Below are positions 1 to 6,451 of a stretch of DNA of 64,000 nucleotides, in pieces. Positions within the stretch are counted from its first letter, which is position 1. Every line of letters begins with the position of its first letter. The stretch is taken from positions 31,723 through 95,722 of the forward strand of contig JAOUQQ010000001.1 of assembly GCA_029879245.1 (NCBI GenBank), read 5' to 3'. The DNA comes from Chromatiales bacterium. GTDB lineage: Bacteria; Pseudomonadota; Gammaproteobacteria; Thiohalomonadales; Thiohalomonadaceae. Made by a program: the position numbers and the translations under genes. The notes under the pieces were generated by a model, which searched no databases, was not told the DNA's origin, and saw only the letters and a program-made list of their open reading frames with translations.

Positions 1-416
1 TTATCCACCTTAAGGATCGCGATGTCGGTCTCCGGGTCGGTACCGATAAGGGTCGCCTTAAGGGTTTGACCATCGTGCAGATTAACCTCGATTTCATCGG
101 CACCATCGATCACGTGGTGGTTGGTAATGACATAACCGCGTTTACCATCCACTACGACGCCGGAACCCAGACTCTGTTCTACACGTTCACGCGGTTGCTC
201 AGGGGCATTGAAAAAGTGGCGGAAAAAGGGATCGGCAAGTAACGGACTCTGACGAACCGCAACCCGGGTACGGGTGAAGATATTGACCACCGAGGGGATC
301 GTCTGCTCAAGCATCGGCGCCAGAGTTGGCAGAGAGTTGCCCTGCGAGTCGTAGTTGGGAAGTGCCGCCTCAGCAGAGAGGGTAAACATTATCAGTAATG
401 AAAGCAGGTAGCGCAT
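1..416 (-). CDS. Deg/HtrA-family periplasmic serine protease, N-terminal part (cut by window edge)
   Basis: The first 138 residues of a DegP/DegQ-type protease are visible; the rest lies beyond base 1. A signal peptide of about 17 residues comes first, then a linker, then the start of the trypsin-like domain. The motif TNHHVIDGADE carries the probable catalytic His (about residue 101), and TDIAILKVD carries the probable catalytic Asp (about residue 131). The Ser motif and PDZ domains would follow outside the window. The family degrades or refolds damaged periplasmic proteins. The ATG at 416 is chosen because it starts directly at the signal peptide. An OmpA-like gene lies 62 bases upstream on the same strand. 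DegQ, DegP and DegS-like members cannot be separated from this fragment. Confidence 0.88.
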   Translation of the reverse strand, partial: MRYLLSLLIMFTLSAEAALPNYDSQGNSLPTLAPMLEQTIPSVVNIFTRTRVAVRQSPLLADPFFRHFFNAPEQPRERVEQSLGSGVVVDGKRGYVITNHHVIDGADEIEVNLHDGQTLKATLIGTDPETDIAILKVD

Positions 417-478
417 GGTCTCTCCTGTTGTTATTAATTTGCCGGCTGGCACTAGAGACCATGCCCTGAGGTGAGAGT

Positions 479-1516
479 TCACTTCGCCTCGACGATTTCC
501 AGCTCAATGCGACGATTTTTTGCCCTGCCCTCACGACTCTTATTACTGGCCCGTGGACGATGCGGGCCAAAGGCCTGGGACTCTAAACGCTCGCCAGGAA
601 AACCGTTGCTAATCATCTCATGGATCACCGCAAGTGAACGGGCCGAAGAGAGTTCCCAGTTGGTAAGAAACTTTTTCTTCAGACCACTCTTGATGGGCGT
701 GTCATCGGTATGACCGCTCACGATCACCGAGACACCCGGCCTCTTCATCAAACCGCGAGCAATACGCGCAATCAGTCTCTTACCACGTGGTGAGAGCTCA
801 CTGCTGCCAATCGGGAAGAGCACCGTCTCTGCCAGGGTGACGCGCACCCCCGACTGCCGCTGCTCCAGTTGCACCTCACTCTCACCCTCCTCCCTCTGCT
901 GCTGTAGTGACTCCTGCACTGCCGTAAAGGTGGCGTGGGAGCGTGGACGATAGGCGATCTCGAAGATAAGGTCGTTTACCTTTTTTCCGTAAAAGGCGAG
1001 GGTATTGTGGCGCTGCACCCAGTCACCGGGGCGGTTCGCGGTGTAAGAGACAATCTCAAAATTGGCGGGAACGACCCAGACATAGACAAACTGATCAAAA
1101 TCACCCGGTTTGGTCCAGTAGCCGAAGTGGCCATCGTCACGTCGCTCATCCGTGGCACTGCGAAAGCGATACACACCCTTTTTATCCTGCTCCACCTCAC
1201 CGGCCCAGCTACCCGGCTGTATCAGTGCGTAGTCAGACTGCGAGAAACGCAGCAAATTGGCATTGGCATCACTCTGTGTGTCCCACTTGAAATCGTTCGG
1301 ATAGATGTAGAGGTAGTCATCCAGCGTATGCTCTTTTTTCAGATAGAGGTCATAGCTGGGAAAATCGGTGCGGGCCGTGCTGTATGAAAAGTAGTGGCGC
1401 CCATCCTCCTGCAGAAATATCACCGTCTCCTTCACCACCTCAGCACTCGCTTTCCCAGCGGCAAGGAGTAGTAAAATGCTAACCACATAGAGGGGGGTGA
1501 ATCTTCTCTTCAACAT
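479..1516 (-). CDS. Secreted protein with C-terminal OmpA/MotB peptidoglycan-binding domain
   Basis: The 345-residue product has a signal peptide ending near ASA (residue 25), a middle region of about 190 residues that I do not recognise, and a C-terminal OmpA-like domain from about residue 225. That domain shows the family signatures SGHTDDTP, NWELSSARS and NRRIELEI, which form the diaminopimelate/peptidoglycan binding surface. The likely place is the periplasm or outer membrane, anchored to murein. The middle region is rich in Tyr, Trp and Asp and could be a beta domain. The gene is followed 62 bases later by the Deg-type protease on the same strand, so an envelope-maintenance pairing is possible. 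The function of the unique domain is unknown. Confidence 0.85.
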   Translation of the reverse strand: MLKRRFTPLYVVSILLLLAAGKASAEVVKETVIFLQEDGRHYFSYSTARTDFPSYDLYLKKEHTLDDYLYIYPNDFKWDTQSDANANLLRFSQSDYALIQPGSWAGEVEQDKKGVYRFRSATDERRDDGHFGYWTKPGDFDQFVYVWVVPANFEIVSYTANRPGDWVQRHNTLAFYGKKVNDLIFEIAYRPRSHATFTAVQESLQQQREEGESEVQLEQRQSGVRVTLAETVLFPIGSSELSPRGKRLIARIARGLMKRPGVSVIVSGHTDDTPIKSGLKKKFLTNWELSSARSLAVIHEMISNGFPGERLESQAFGPHRPRASNKSREGRAKNRRIELEIVEAK

Positions 1517-1553
1517 AACGCCACCTAATCTTTATTCTGCATCATATCGACAA

Positions 1554-2267
1554 TCAGGCTTCAGGAACAATCTCAGTTACCCTTAATACATCCCTGATAA
1601 TCTCAAAACGGACATCGAACTCATAGAAGTGGACACCGCCTCGAAAGCCCCCCTCATCATTAACCCGGTACGCCGGACGGGGGTCATAAGCGAGGCTCTC
1701 CGATATTAGCCGCCGCAACTGAGGGCAACTCTCCTCATAACTCACAAGCGTCTCATCGGCCTGCTCACTGAAGATCACCTCCAGTCGCCGCCCTGGTACA
1801 GAGGTGGCGAAACCGCCTATGGCATCGGGGAGACTGTCCACATAGGGGATATAGGGCTTGATATCGATCACAGGCGTTCCCTCAAGGAGATCGGCGCCAA
1901 TCAGGTGAAGTATCACCCCCTTTTCATTCGCCTCTATCCCGGCAAGCTCTACCACCGAGAGGCCCAGAGGATTAGGGCGGTGGGTGGAGCGGCTGGCAAA
2001 GACACCGACCTTCTCGTTGCCCCCCAGGCGCGGCGGCCTGACCATAGGTGACCACTTGCCCGACTCGACTGCGTGAAAGATAAAACTGACCCAGATATGG
2101 GAGAAGCCCTCCAGCCCCTTTACTGCCTCGACACGATTATAGGGCGTCAATAGCTCCAGGGTAGCGGTGGCTGCTGAGACCAATCCCGGCTGACGAGGTA
2201 TACCGAACTTCTCCCGATAACAGGAGTGCACAACGCCAATTACATCAAAGGTGTAACGCTCTTCCAT
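1554..2267 (-). CDS. trmO: tRNA (N6-threonylcarbamoyladenosine(37)-N6)-methyltransferase TrmO
   Basis: TrmO (formerly TsaA/YaeB) methylates t6A37 of tRNAs using S-adenosylmethionine. The N-terminal beta-barrel domain carries the family motifs IGVVHSCYREKFGIPRQPG, HIWVSFIFH and STHRPNPLGLSVVEL, followed by LLEGTPVIDIKPYIPYVD. The C-terminal part (from about residue 150) is the smaller RNA-binding lobe. At about 237 residues it is close to E. coli TrmO. A TTG at 2279 would add four residues, but the ATG at 2267 has a G-rich stretch just upstream and is preferred. The gene lies immediately downstream of the terminator of the YkgJ-type gene, so it probably has its own promoter or depends on readthrough. 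Confidence 0.93.
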   Translation of the reverse strand: MEERYTFDVIGVVHSCYREKFGIPRQPGLVSAATATLELLTPYNRVEAVKGLEGFSHIWVSFIFHAVESGKWSPMVRPPRLGGNEKVGVFASRSTHRPNPLGLSVVELAGIEANEKGVILHLIGADLLEGTPVIDIKPYIPYVDSLPDAIGGFATSVPGRRLEVIFSEQADETLVSYEESCPQLRRLISESLAYDPRPAYRVNDEGGFRGGVHFYEFDVRFEIIRDVLRVTEIVPEA

Positions 2268-2277
2268 CCCCCGCCCC

Positions 2278-2305
2278 AAAAAAATGGCCCGCGAGGGGCC
2301 ATTTT
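2278..2305 (-). terminator. Rho-independent terminator downstream of the YkgJ-type gene
   Basis: A 10-bp perfect stem (2281-2290 with 2296-2305) closes a five-base loop and carries an A-run at 2278-2284, which reads as a U-tract on the minus strand. It sits 19 bases after the stop of the 2324-3223 gene. The T side also makes it weakly symmetrical, so it could work in both directions. Confidence 0.8.
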
Positions 2306-2323
2306 GTCACATTCACCGCAGTA

Positions 2324-3223
2324 TCAGGCAATATCCACCGGCTCAATGTCCGGGGCATCACCACCCTTTCTCTCCCGCTCTGCCTGCAACTCCTCCAGCG
2401 ACTTATCGGTTCGACCGATGCGGGCATCAAGAGCCCCATCCCTCATCGCAATGGTCTCCTCAGCAAACAGCACCTGCTTGAGAAAGCGATAGCTAAACTC
2501 CAGCAACGCCACATCATCCTTCTCGAAGGTGGCGTACTCCTCTTCGCTCACATCGAAGCTGGACTTGAAGCCATCACTGTTGATGAAGAGGCGGAAACGA
2601 TCGATGTCGTAGCAGGCCATGAAGAAGAGCTGCAGCGAGCGCTTGGAGGGCTTGCCCACCGCAGGTCCCGTCGACTTCTTCTTCAGAATGAGTTGACGCC
2701 AGCCGTGGCCGTATTTGTCGTACTCCTCCAGCCCCTGCTCCTGGCGGTACTCGTCGATGGTCAGTTTGCGATCCTCGAGGTGGCCCATGCAGTGCGGCTC
2801 CTTCACTACCGCAAAGGCGGTGCGATCCACGTATTCATCCTGCTTACGCTGTGAGACCAGACCGACCGGGTAGTAGCGACAGGCGGTGGGGCGGTCCTCG
2901 TAGACGCTGCACCCCTCATCCACCATGAACTGGCAGGCGGTGCCATTCTCCACCGGCTTGAACTTCACCCCGGCCATACCCTCCCTCTCCATCTCATAGG
3001 GGAAGCTATAGTTGAGCAGGAACTCATCAGAGTTCATCCCCAGACGGTTTTTCAGGCGGATGATGTCGTAGGGGGTCAGCGAGATGTCGATGTTGCTGCA
3101 GCAGGCATTGAAGCACTTGATATCCTTGTGGCAACGGAACGAGATCACCTTGCTGCCGTCGAACAGCTCCGGTACCACCGGGCTGGCGGGAAAGGGGGAT
3201 TGTGAAATATCGATATCGGACAT
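2324..3223 (-). CDS. YkgJ-family cysteine cluster protein (putative Fe/Zn-binding)
   Basis: The 299-residue protein carries the YkgJ/UPF0153 cysteine-cluster layout: CHKDIKCFNACC near residue 33, then CQFMVDEGCSVYEDRPTACRYYP near residue 95, with eight or so conserved Cys that probably bind a metal or Fe-S cluster. The remaining C-terminal half is unassigned and rich in charged residues. The start at 3223 is set by a GAGGAAG Shine-Dalgarno eight bases ahead of the ATG; the GTG at 3232 would overlap that site. The gene is upstream of trmO on the same strand with a terminator between, and is separated from aprA by about 200 bases. The cellular role of the family is not established. Confidence 0.82.
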   Translation of the reverse strand: MSDIDISQSPFPASPVVPELFDGSKVISFRCHKDIKCFNACCSNIDISLTPYDIIRLKNRLGMNSDEFLLNYSFPYEMEREGMAGVKFKPVENGTACQFMVDEGCSVYEDRPTACRYYPVGLVSQRKQDEYVDRTAFAVVKEPHCMGHLEDRKLTIDEYRQEQGLEEYDKYGHGWRQLILKKKSTGPAVGKPSKRSLQLFFMACYDIDRFRLFINSDGFKSSFDVSEEEYATFEKDDVALLEFSYRFLKQVLFAEETIAMRDGALDARIGRTDKSLEELQAERERKGGDAPDIEPVDIA

Positions 3224-3364
3224 CGTGGGCACTTCCTCGAAAAACTCATCGGTTACGCGTAGACGGGCAAGGATATAGTGTCTCGCCCGATACGGCTACC
3301 CCAACAAGGAGGGGTCTCCGGCGGTCTGCCGCTCCGGCAGCAGATCGCCGCAAATCTCTCCACT

Positions 3365-3395
3365 GGAAAAGAAACCGGGCGCACGAGGCGCCCGG
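3365..3395 (-). terminator. Terminator after aprA
   Basis: An 8-bp GC-rich stem (3375-3382 with 3388-3395, loop ACGAG) is followed on the minus strand by a T-rich tract. It lies 29 bases beyond the aprA stop and closes the aprBA transcript. Confidence 0.8.
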
Positions 3396-3423
3396 CTCTT
3401 TACTTCGCTGTGAAGCTTACTGC

Positions 3424-5415
3424 TTAGTGGGCAGCAGGCTTGAACAGCTTGGACTTGTCCACCAAATCTACGTGGGCGCGCTTGAACACGGTCCACTTCT
3501 TGGTGGTCTTGTCATAGATGGAGTTAACGAAGCAGTGCCAGTTCTCCTCATCGATGAAGTTCTTGTCCATGCGGTAGTAGAAGCCCGGGTAACGGGACTC
3601 CTCACGGAACTGGATGTGCTTCATGTGGGCTTCCGCGGTCAGGATGCGGTGGTAGTTCTCCCACGCGCGGAGCAGCTCGTGCAGGTCTTTTGCACGCATC
3701 TTCTCGGCGTCTTCCTTCAGCATCTCCAGCTTCTCTTCCGCAACCTTGAGCATGTGCTCGTTGGTCTTGTAGTAGGTGGCGACACCGGCTACGTACTCGT
3801 CCATGATCTTCTGCAGACGGAACTGCAGCATCTTGGGAGTAATGTAGTGCGGGTTAACGTCGATCGCGGTGGTGTAGTCCTTGTGCTCCAGGAAGGTACG
3901 AACCGGCTGGTAGATCGCATTCACCAGGTCCTCGACAGAGGTGTCGAGCTCCGGGGTGTAATCCTTGTTGTCCAGGCAGTACTTGACCATCGCCTTGGCA
4001 GCCATACGACCCTCGGCGTGTGAGCCTGAGGAGAACTTGTGACCGGATGCGCCCACGCCGTCACCGGCGGTGAACAGACCCTTAACGGTGGTCATACCAC
4101 GGTAGCCCCAGTTCCAGCCTGAGGGCAGGTGGGACGGTACGCCGGCCATGGTCTCCTCGGTGGGAGCGCCCACGTCGGTCGGGCCAGAGGTCCAGATACC
4201 GCAGCAACCGGAGTGTGAACCCAGCAGATAGGGCTCGGTGGGCATCAGCTCGGAGTTCTTCTTCTCGGGCTCGATGTTCTCACCAACCCAGATACCGCAC
4301 TGGCCAACGCACATGTCGAGGAAGTCTTCCCAGGCCTCGGCTTCGAGGTGCTTGACTTCGCGCGGCGACAGGGTCTCACGCAGCTTGCCAAGGGCGGTAA
4401 CGGTGTCCATCCAGATCGGACCACGGCCTTCCTGCATCTCTTTGAGCATCAGGTGGTTACGCAGACAGGAGGCGGGAACAGCGGCCTGGCCGTAGGGCGG
4501 GTAATCATCCAGCAGGGCCTTGTTCTTCACCATGTAGACTTCGCCAGTGGCGTTGGTGGCCTGGGATTTGAACAGCAGGAACCATGCACCTACCGGGCCG
4601 TAACCGTCCTTGAAGCGGGCGGGAACGAAGCGGTTTTCCATCAGGGTCAGCTCTGCACCGGCCTCGGCGGCCATGGTGTAGGTAGAGCCGGCGTTCCAAA
4701 CGGGGTACCAGGCGCGGCCGGTGCCCTCACCAACGGAACGGGGACGGAAGATGTTTACACAACCACCGGCGGCCAGCAGGATAGCCTTTGCCTTGTAGAC
4801 GAACAGCTTGTGGTCGCGGGTAGAGAAGCCCACGGCGCCGGCGATGCGGCTCGGGTCGTTCTTGTCGTTAACCAGCTTAACGATGAAGACGCGCTCTGCA
4901 ATACGCTCGGTACCCAGGGCCTTCTTGGCGGCCTCGGCAACGATCCACTTGTAGGATTCACCGTTGATCATGATCTGCCACTTACCTGAACGTACCGGCT
5001 TGCCGCCGTCTTTCAGGGGGGTCAGGCCCTGTGAACCGTCGTGACGCTCACCGTTCTCGTCGGTCTTCCAGATCGGCAGGCCCCACTCCTCGAACAGGTG
5101 TACGGACTCGTCAACGTGGCGGCCGAGGTCGTAAGCAAGGTCATCACGGGTGATACCCATCAGGTCGTTGGAGACCATGCGGGCGTAATCAGCCGGATCC
5201 TGCTCAGGACCGATGTAGGTGTTGATCGCAGAGAGACCCTGTGCAACCGCACCGGAGCGGTCCATAGCGGCCTTGTCGACCAGCTTGATGCGCAGGTCGG
5301 TGCCCTTGGCCCACTGCATGATTTCATAGGCAGCACCACAGTTGGCCATACCACCACCGATCATAAGGATGTCTACTTCTTCTTCGATGACATCCGGATT
5401 TCCAAATTCAGCCAT
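3424..5415 (-). CDS. aprA: Adenylylsulfate (APS) reductase, alpha subunit
   Basis: AprA is the FAD-containing subunit of cytoplasmic APS reductase. In sulfur oxidisers the enzyme runs in reverse and joins sulfite and AMP to make APS, delivering two electrons to the membrane. The 663-residue length is typical. The N-terminus has the FAD-binding motif MIGGGMANCGAAYEI near residue 17, and the fumarate-reductase-type fold continues through LLAAGGCVNIFRPRSVGEGT and FTAGDGVGASGHKFSSGSHAEG. The long C-terminal part with NPHYITPKMLQ, RWE-type helices and RYPGFYYRMD is characteristic of AprA. It follows aprB by 39 bases. Neither aprM nor qmo genes are adjacent, so the membrane electron acceptor is encoded elsewhere. 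Confidence 0.97.
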   Translation of the reverse strand: MAEFGNPDVIEEEVDILMIGGGMANCGAAYEIMQWAKGTDLRIKLVDKAAMDRSGAVAQGLSAINTYIGPEQDPADYARMVSNDLMGITRDDLAYDLGRHVDESVHLFEEWGLPIWKTDENGERHDGSQGLTPLKDGGKPVRSGKWQIMINGESYKWIVAEAAKKALGTERIAERVFIVKLVNDKNDPSRIAGAVGFSTRDHKLFVYKAKAILLAAGGCVNIFRPRSVGEGTGRAWYPVWNAGSTYTMAAEAGAELTLMENRFVPARFKDGYGPVGAWFLLFKSQATNATGEVYMVKNKALLDDYPPYGQAAVPASCLRNHLMLKEMQEGRGPIWMDTVTALGKLRETLSPREVKHLEAEAWEDFLDMCVGQCGIWVGENIEPEKKNSELMPTEPYLLGSHSGCCGIWTSGPTDVGAPTEETMAGVPSHLPSGWNWGYRGMTTVKGLFTAGDGVGASGHKFSSGSHAEGRMAAKAMVKYCLDNKDYTPELDTSVEDLVNAIYQPVRTFLEHKDYTTAIDVNPHYITPKMLQFRLQKIMDEYVAGVATYYKTNEHMLKVAEEKLEMLKEDAEKMRAKDLHELLRAWENYHRILTAEAHMKHIQFREESRYPGFYYRMDKNFIDEENWHCFVNSIYDKTTKKWTVFKRAHVDLVDKSKLFKPAAH

Positions 5416-5454
5416 TGTAAATTCCTCAGTTAATTCTTCGTTAGCCCAGGGCGA

Positions 5455-5928
5455 TTACTTGCGGATCAGCTCGCTGGGGTCGCCAGCGCGATAGCCGTTC
5501 TGCTCCATATGGTTGAAGAAGCCAGGCTCTTCAATCTTGGACATGTCGGCCTCGGGCTTACCGCCGTAAGGATCGATAGAGCCTTCCGGGGTGGTGCGGA
5601 TCGGGAACTTGAAGCGCTTCAGGGTGCCGTTACGGAACTTGATGGTCCACATGATGGAGTCGGTACCGCGCAGGGGCTGTACAGAACCGCCGAGGGGAAC
5701 AACGTCAGCATAGTGACGGGCTTCGATCGCCTGCTGCGGGCAGATCTTGACGCAGGAGTAACACTCCCAGCACTGCTCAGGCTCCTGGTTGAAAGACTTC
5801 ATGGCGTGGCCGGTCTCAGAACCGTCCTTGTCCAGCTTCATCAGGTCGTGGGGGCAGATGTACATGCAAGCGGTCCGATCTTGACCCTTGCAGCCATCGC
5901 ATTTGTCGGTACGTACAAATGTCGGCAT
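5455..5928 (-). CDS. aprB: Adenylylsulfate (APS) reductase, beta subunit
   Basis: AprB is the electron-transfer subunit of APS reductase and carries two [4Fe-4S] clusters of different potential. The 157-residue sequence shows CDGCKGQDRTACMYICPHDLM and CWECYSCVKICPQQAI, the two ferredoxin-type cysteine sets within the first 80 residues. A C-terminal tail then wraps the alpha subunit. The ATG at 5928 has a good Shine-Dalgarno (AAAGGAG, eight bases upstream). An 18-bp perfect palindrome lies just 5' of this ribosome binding site. It is the first gene of the aprBA operon and diverges from soeABC across a 523-bp regulatory region. Confidence 0.97.
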   Translation of the reverse strand: MPTFVRTDKCDGCKGQDRTACMYICPHDLMKLDKDGSETGHAMKSFNQEPEQCWECYSCVKICPQQAIEARHYADVVPLGGSVQPLRGTDSIMWTIKFRNGTLKRFKFPIRTTPEGSIDPYGGKPEADMSKIEEPGFFNHMEQNGYRAGDPSELIRK

Positions 5929-5947
5929 TGCTAATGCTCCTTTATGG

Positions 5948-5965
5948 TTTTAACTGCAGTTAAAA
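5948..5965. repeat. 18-bp perfect palindrome just upstream of aprB
   Basis: TTTTAACTGCAGTTAAAA is an uninterrupted perfect palindrome, centred at 5956/5957, 20 to 37 bases upstream of the aprB start codon and just 5' of its Shine-Dalgarno. It could be an operator for a dimeric regulator, or a hairpin in the mRNA leader that influences aprB translation. Confidence 0.6.
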
Positions 5966-6147
5966 ACTCGAACTCCACCACCGCGTGGCGGCAAAATCGG
6001 GTTATCTGGTTTTATACCCTGTGCCACGCCACCTCTTTTGTTTGAGGAAGGCGCTATTGGACAGGCCCTAAAAATTTTTCGAGCGCCTACCTTAGCCACT
6101 TACGGAATCAAGTCCAAACAGAACTATCTTTTGGCTCCATAGAAGTG

Positions 6148-6223
6148 CCTTATATTAGAATTTATAAGGTAATACCCCATTCTTTCTCTAAACTACCACT
6201 CTCTCCATATATAAGGTATAAGG
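6148..6223. repeat. Cluster of four TATAAGG heptamers (one inverted)
   Basis: The heptamer occurs at 6163-6169, 6210-6216 and 6217-6223 on plus, the last two in tandem, and as its inverse at 6148-6154. The first pair forms a 22-bp dyad with an 8-base spacer. The repeats sit in the centre of the apr/soe divergent region, where activator or repressor sites would be expected. The reading as binding sites is inference from arrangement only; the AT-rich context could also supply -10-like sequences. Confidence 0.5.
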
Positions 6224-6312
6224 CCATAAATGACTTATGCATGCACAGAAAACTTCTATAGTTTGGTACGGTAAATTCCCGACTGGAGTCGTCATTCAAT
6301 CTGGAAACGATC

Positions 6313-6352
6313 TATCACTATTGATATATTAGGATATTCTTCAGTAGTGATA
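6313..6352. repeat. Inverted repeat in the soeA upstream region
   Basis: TATCACTATTGA (6313-6324) and TCAGTAGTGATA (6341-6352) are complementary at 11 of 12 positions with a 16-base spacer. It lies about 100 bases ahead of soeA, either as an operator or as a 5' leader hairpin. Confidence 0.5.
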
Positions 6353-6363
6353 CGCAACATCCG

Positions 6364-6412
6364 GGCCGAGGGGAGTGGCTAGCCAGTCTATGACTAGCCA
6401 GTCGTCTCGGCC
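6364..6412 (+). promoter_or_regulatory. Nested stem-loop ahead of soeA
   Basis: The outer arms GGCCGAG (6364-6370) and CTCGGCC (6406-6412) enclose the inner arms GGCTAG (6377-6382) and CTAGCC (6394-6399), separated by symmetrical six-base internal loops and an 11-base apical loop. A 15-base period repeat of CTAGCCAGTC is also present inside. It is followed by TTTGT and ends 39 bases before the soeA ATG. It may act as an RNA stabiliser, an attenuator-like element, or a regulator site at DNA level. Confidence 0.5.
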
Positions 6413-6451
6413 TTTGTATTACGCCAGAGCAACAACTCGAGAGCATTTACT

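Larger units (their letters stand above)
5929..6451. promoter_or_regulatory. Divergent regulatory region between aprBA and soeABC
   Basis: No gene is visible in these 523 bases, which are markedly more AT-rich than the flanking genes in the middle part. They hold four kinds of structure: an 18-bp palindrome next to aprB, an inverted repeat near 6049-6088 (AGGCGCT/AGCGCCT, 26-base spacer) that encloses an AAAAATTTTT tract, a cluster of TATAAGG heptamers at 6148-6223, and two stem-loops at 6313-6412 close to soeA. Promoters for both operons must lie here, but I could not fix a convincing -35/-10 pair. Coordinated control of both sulfite-oxidation routes from this region is inference. Confidence 0.7.
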
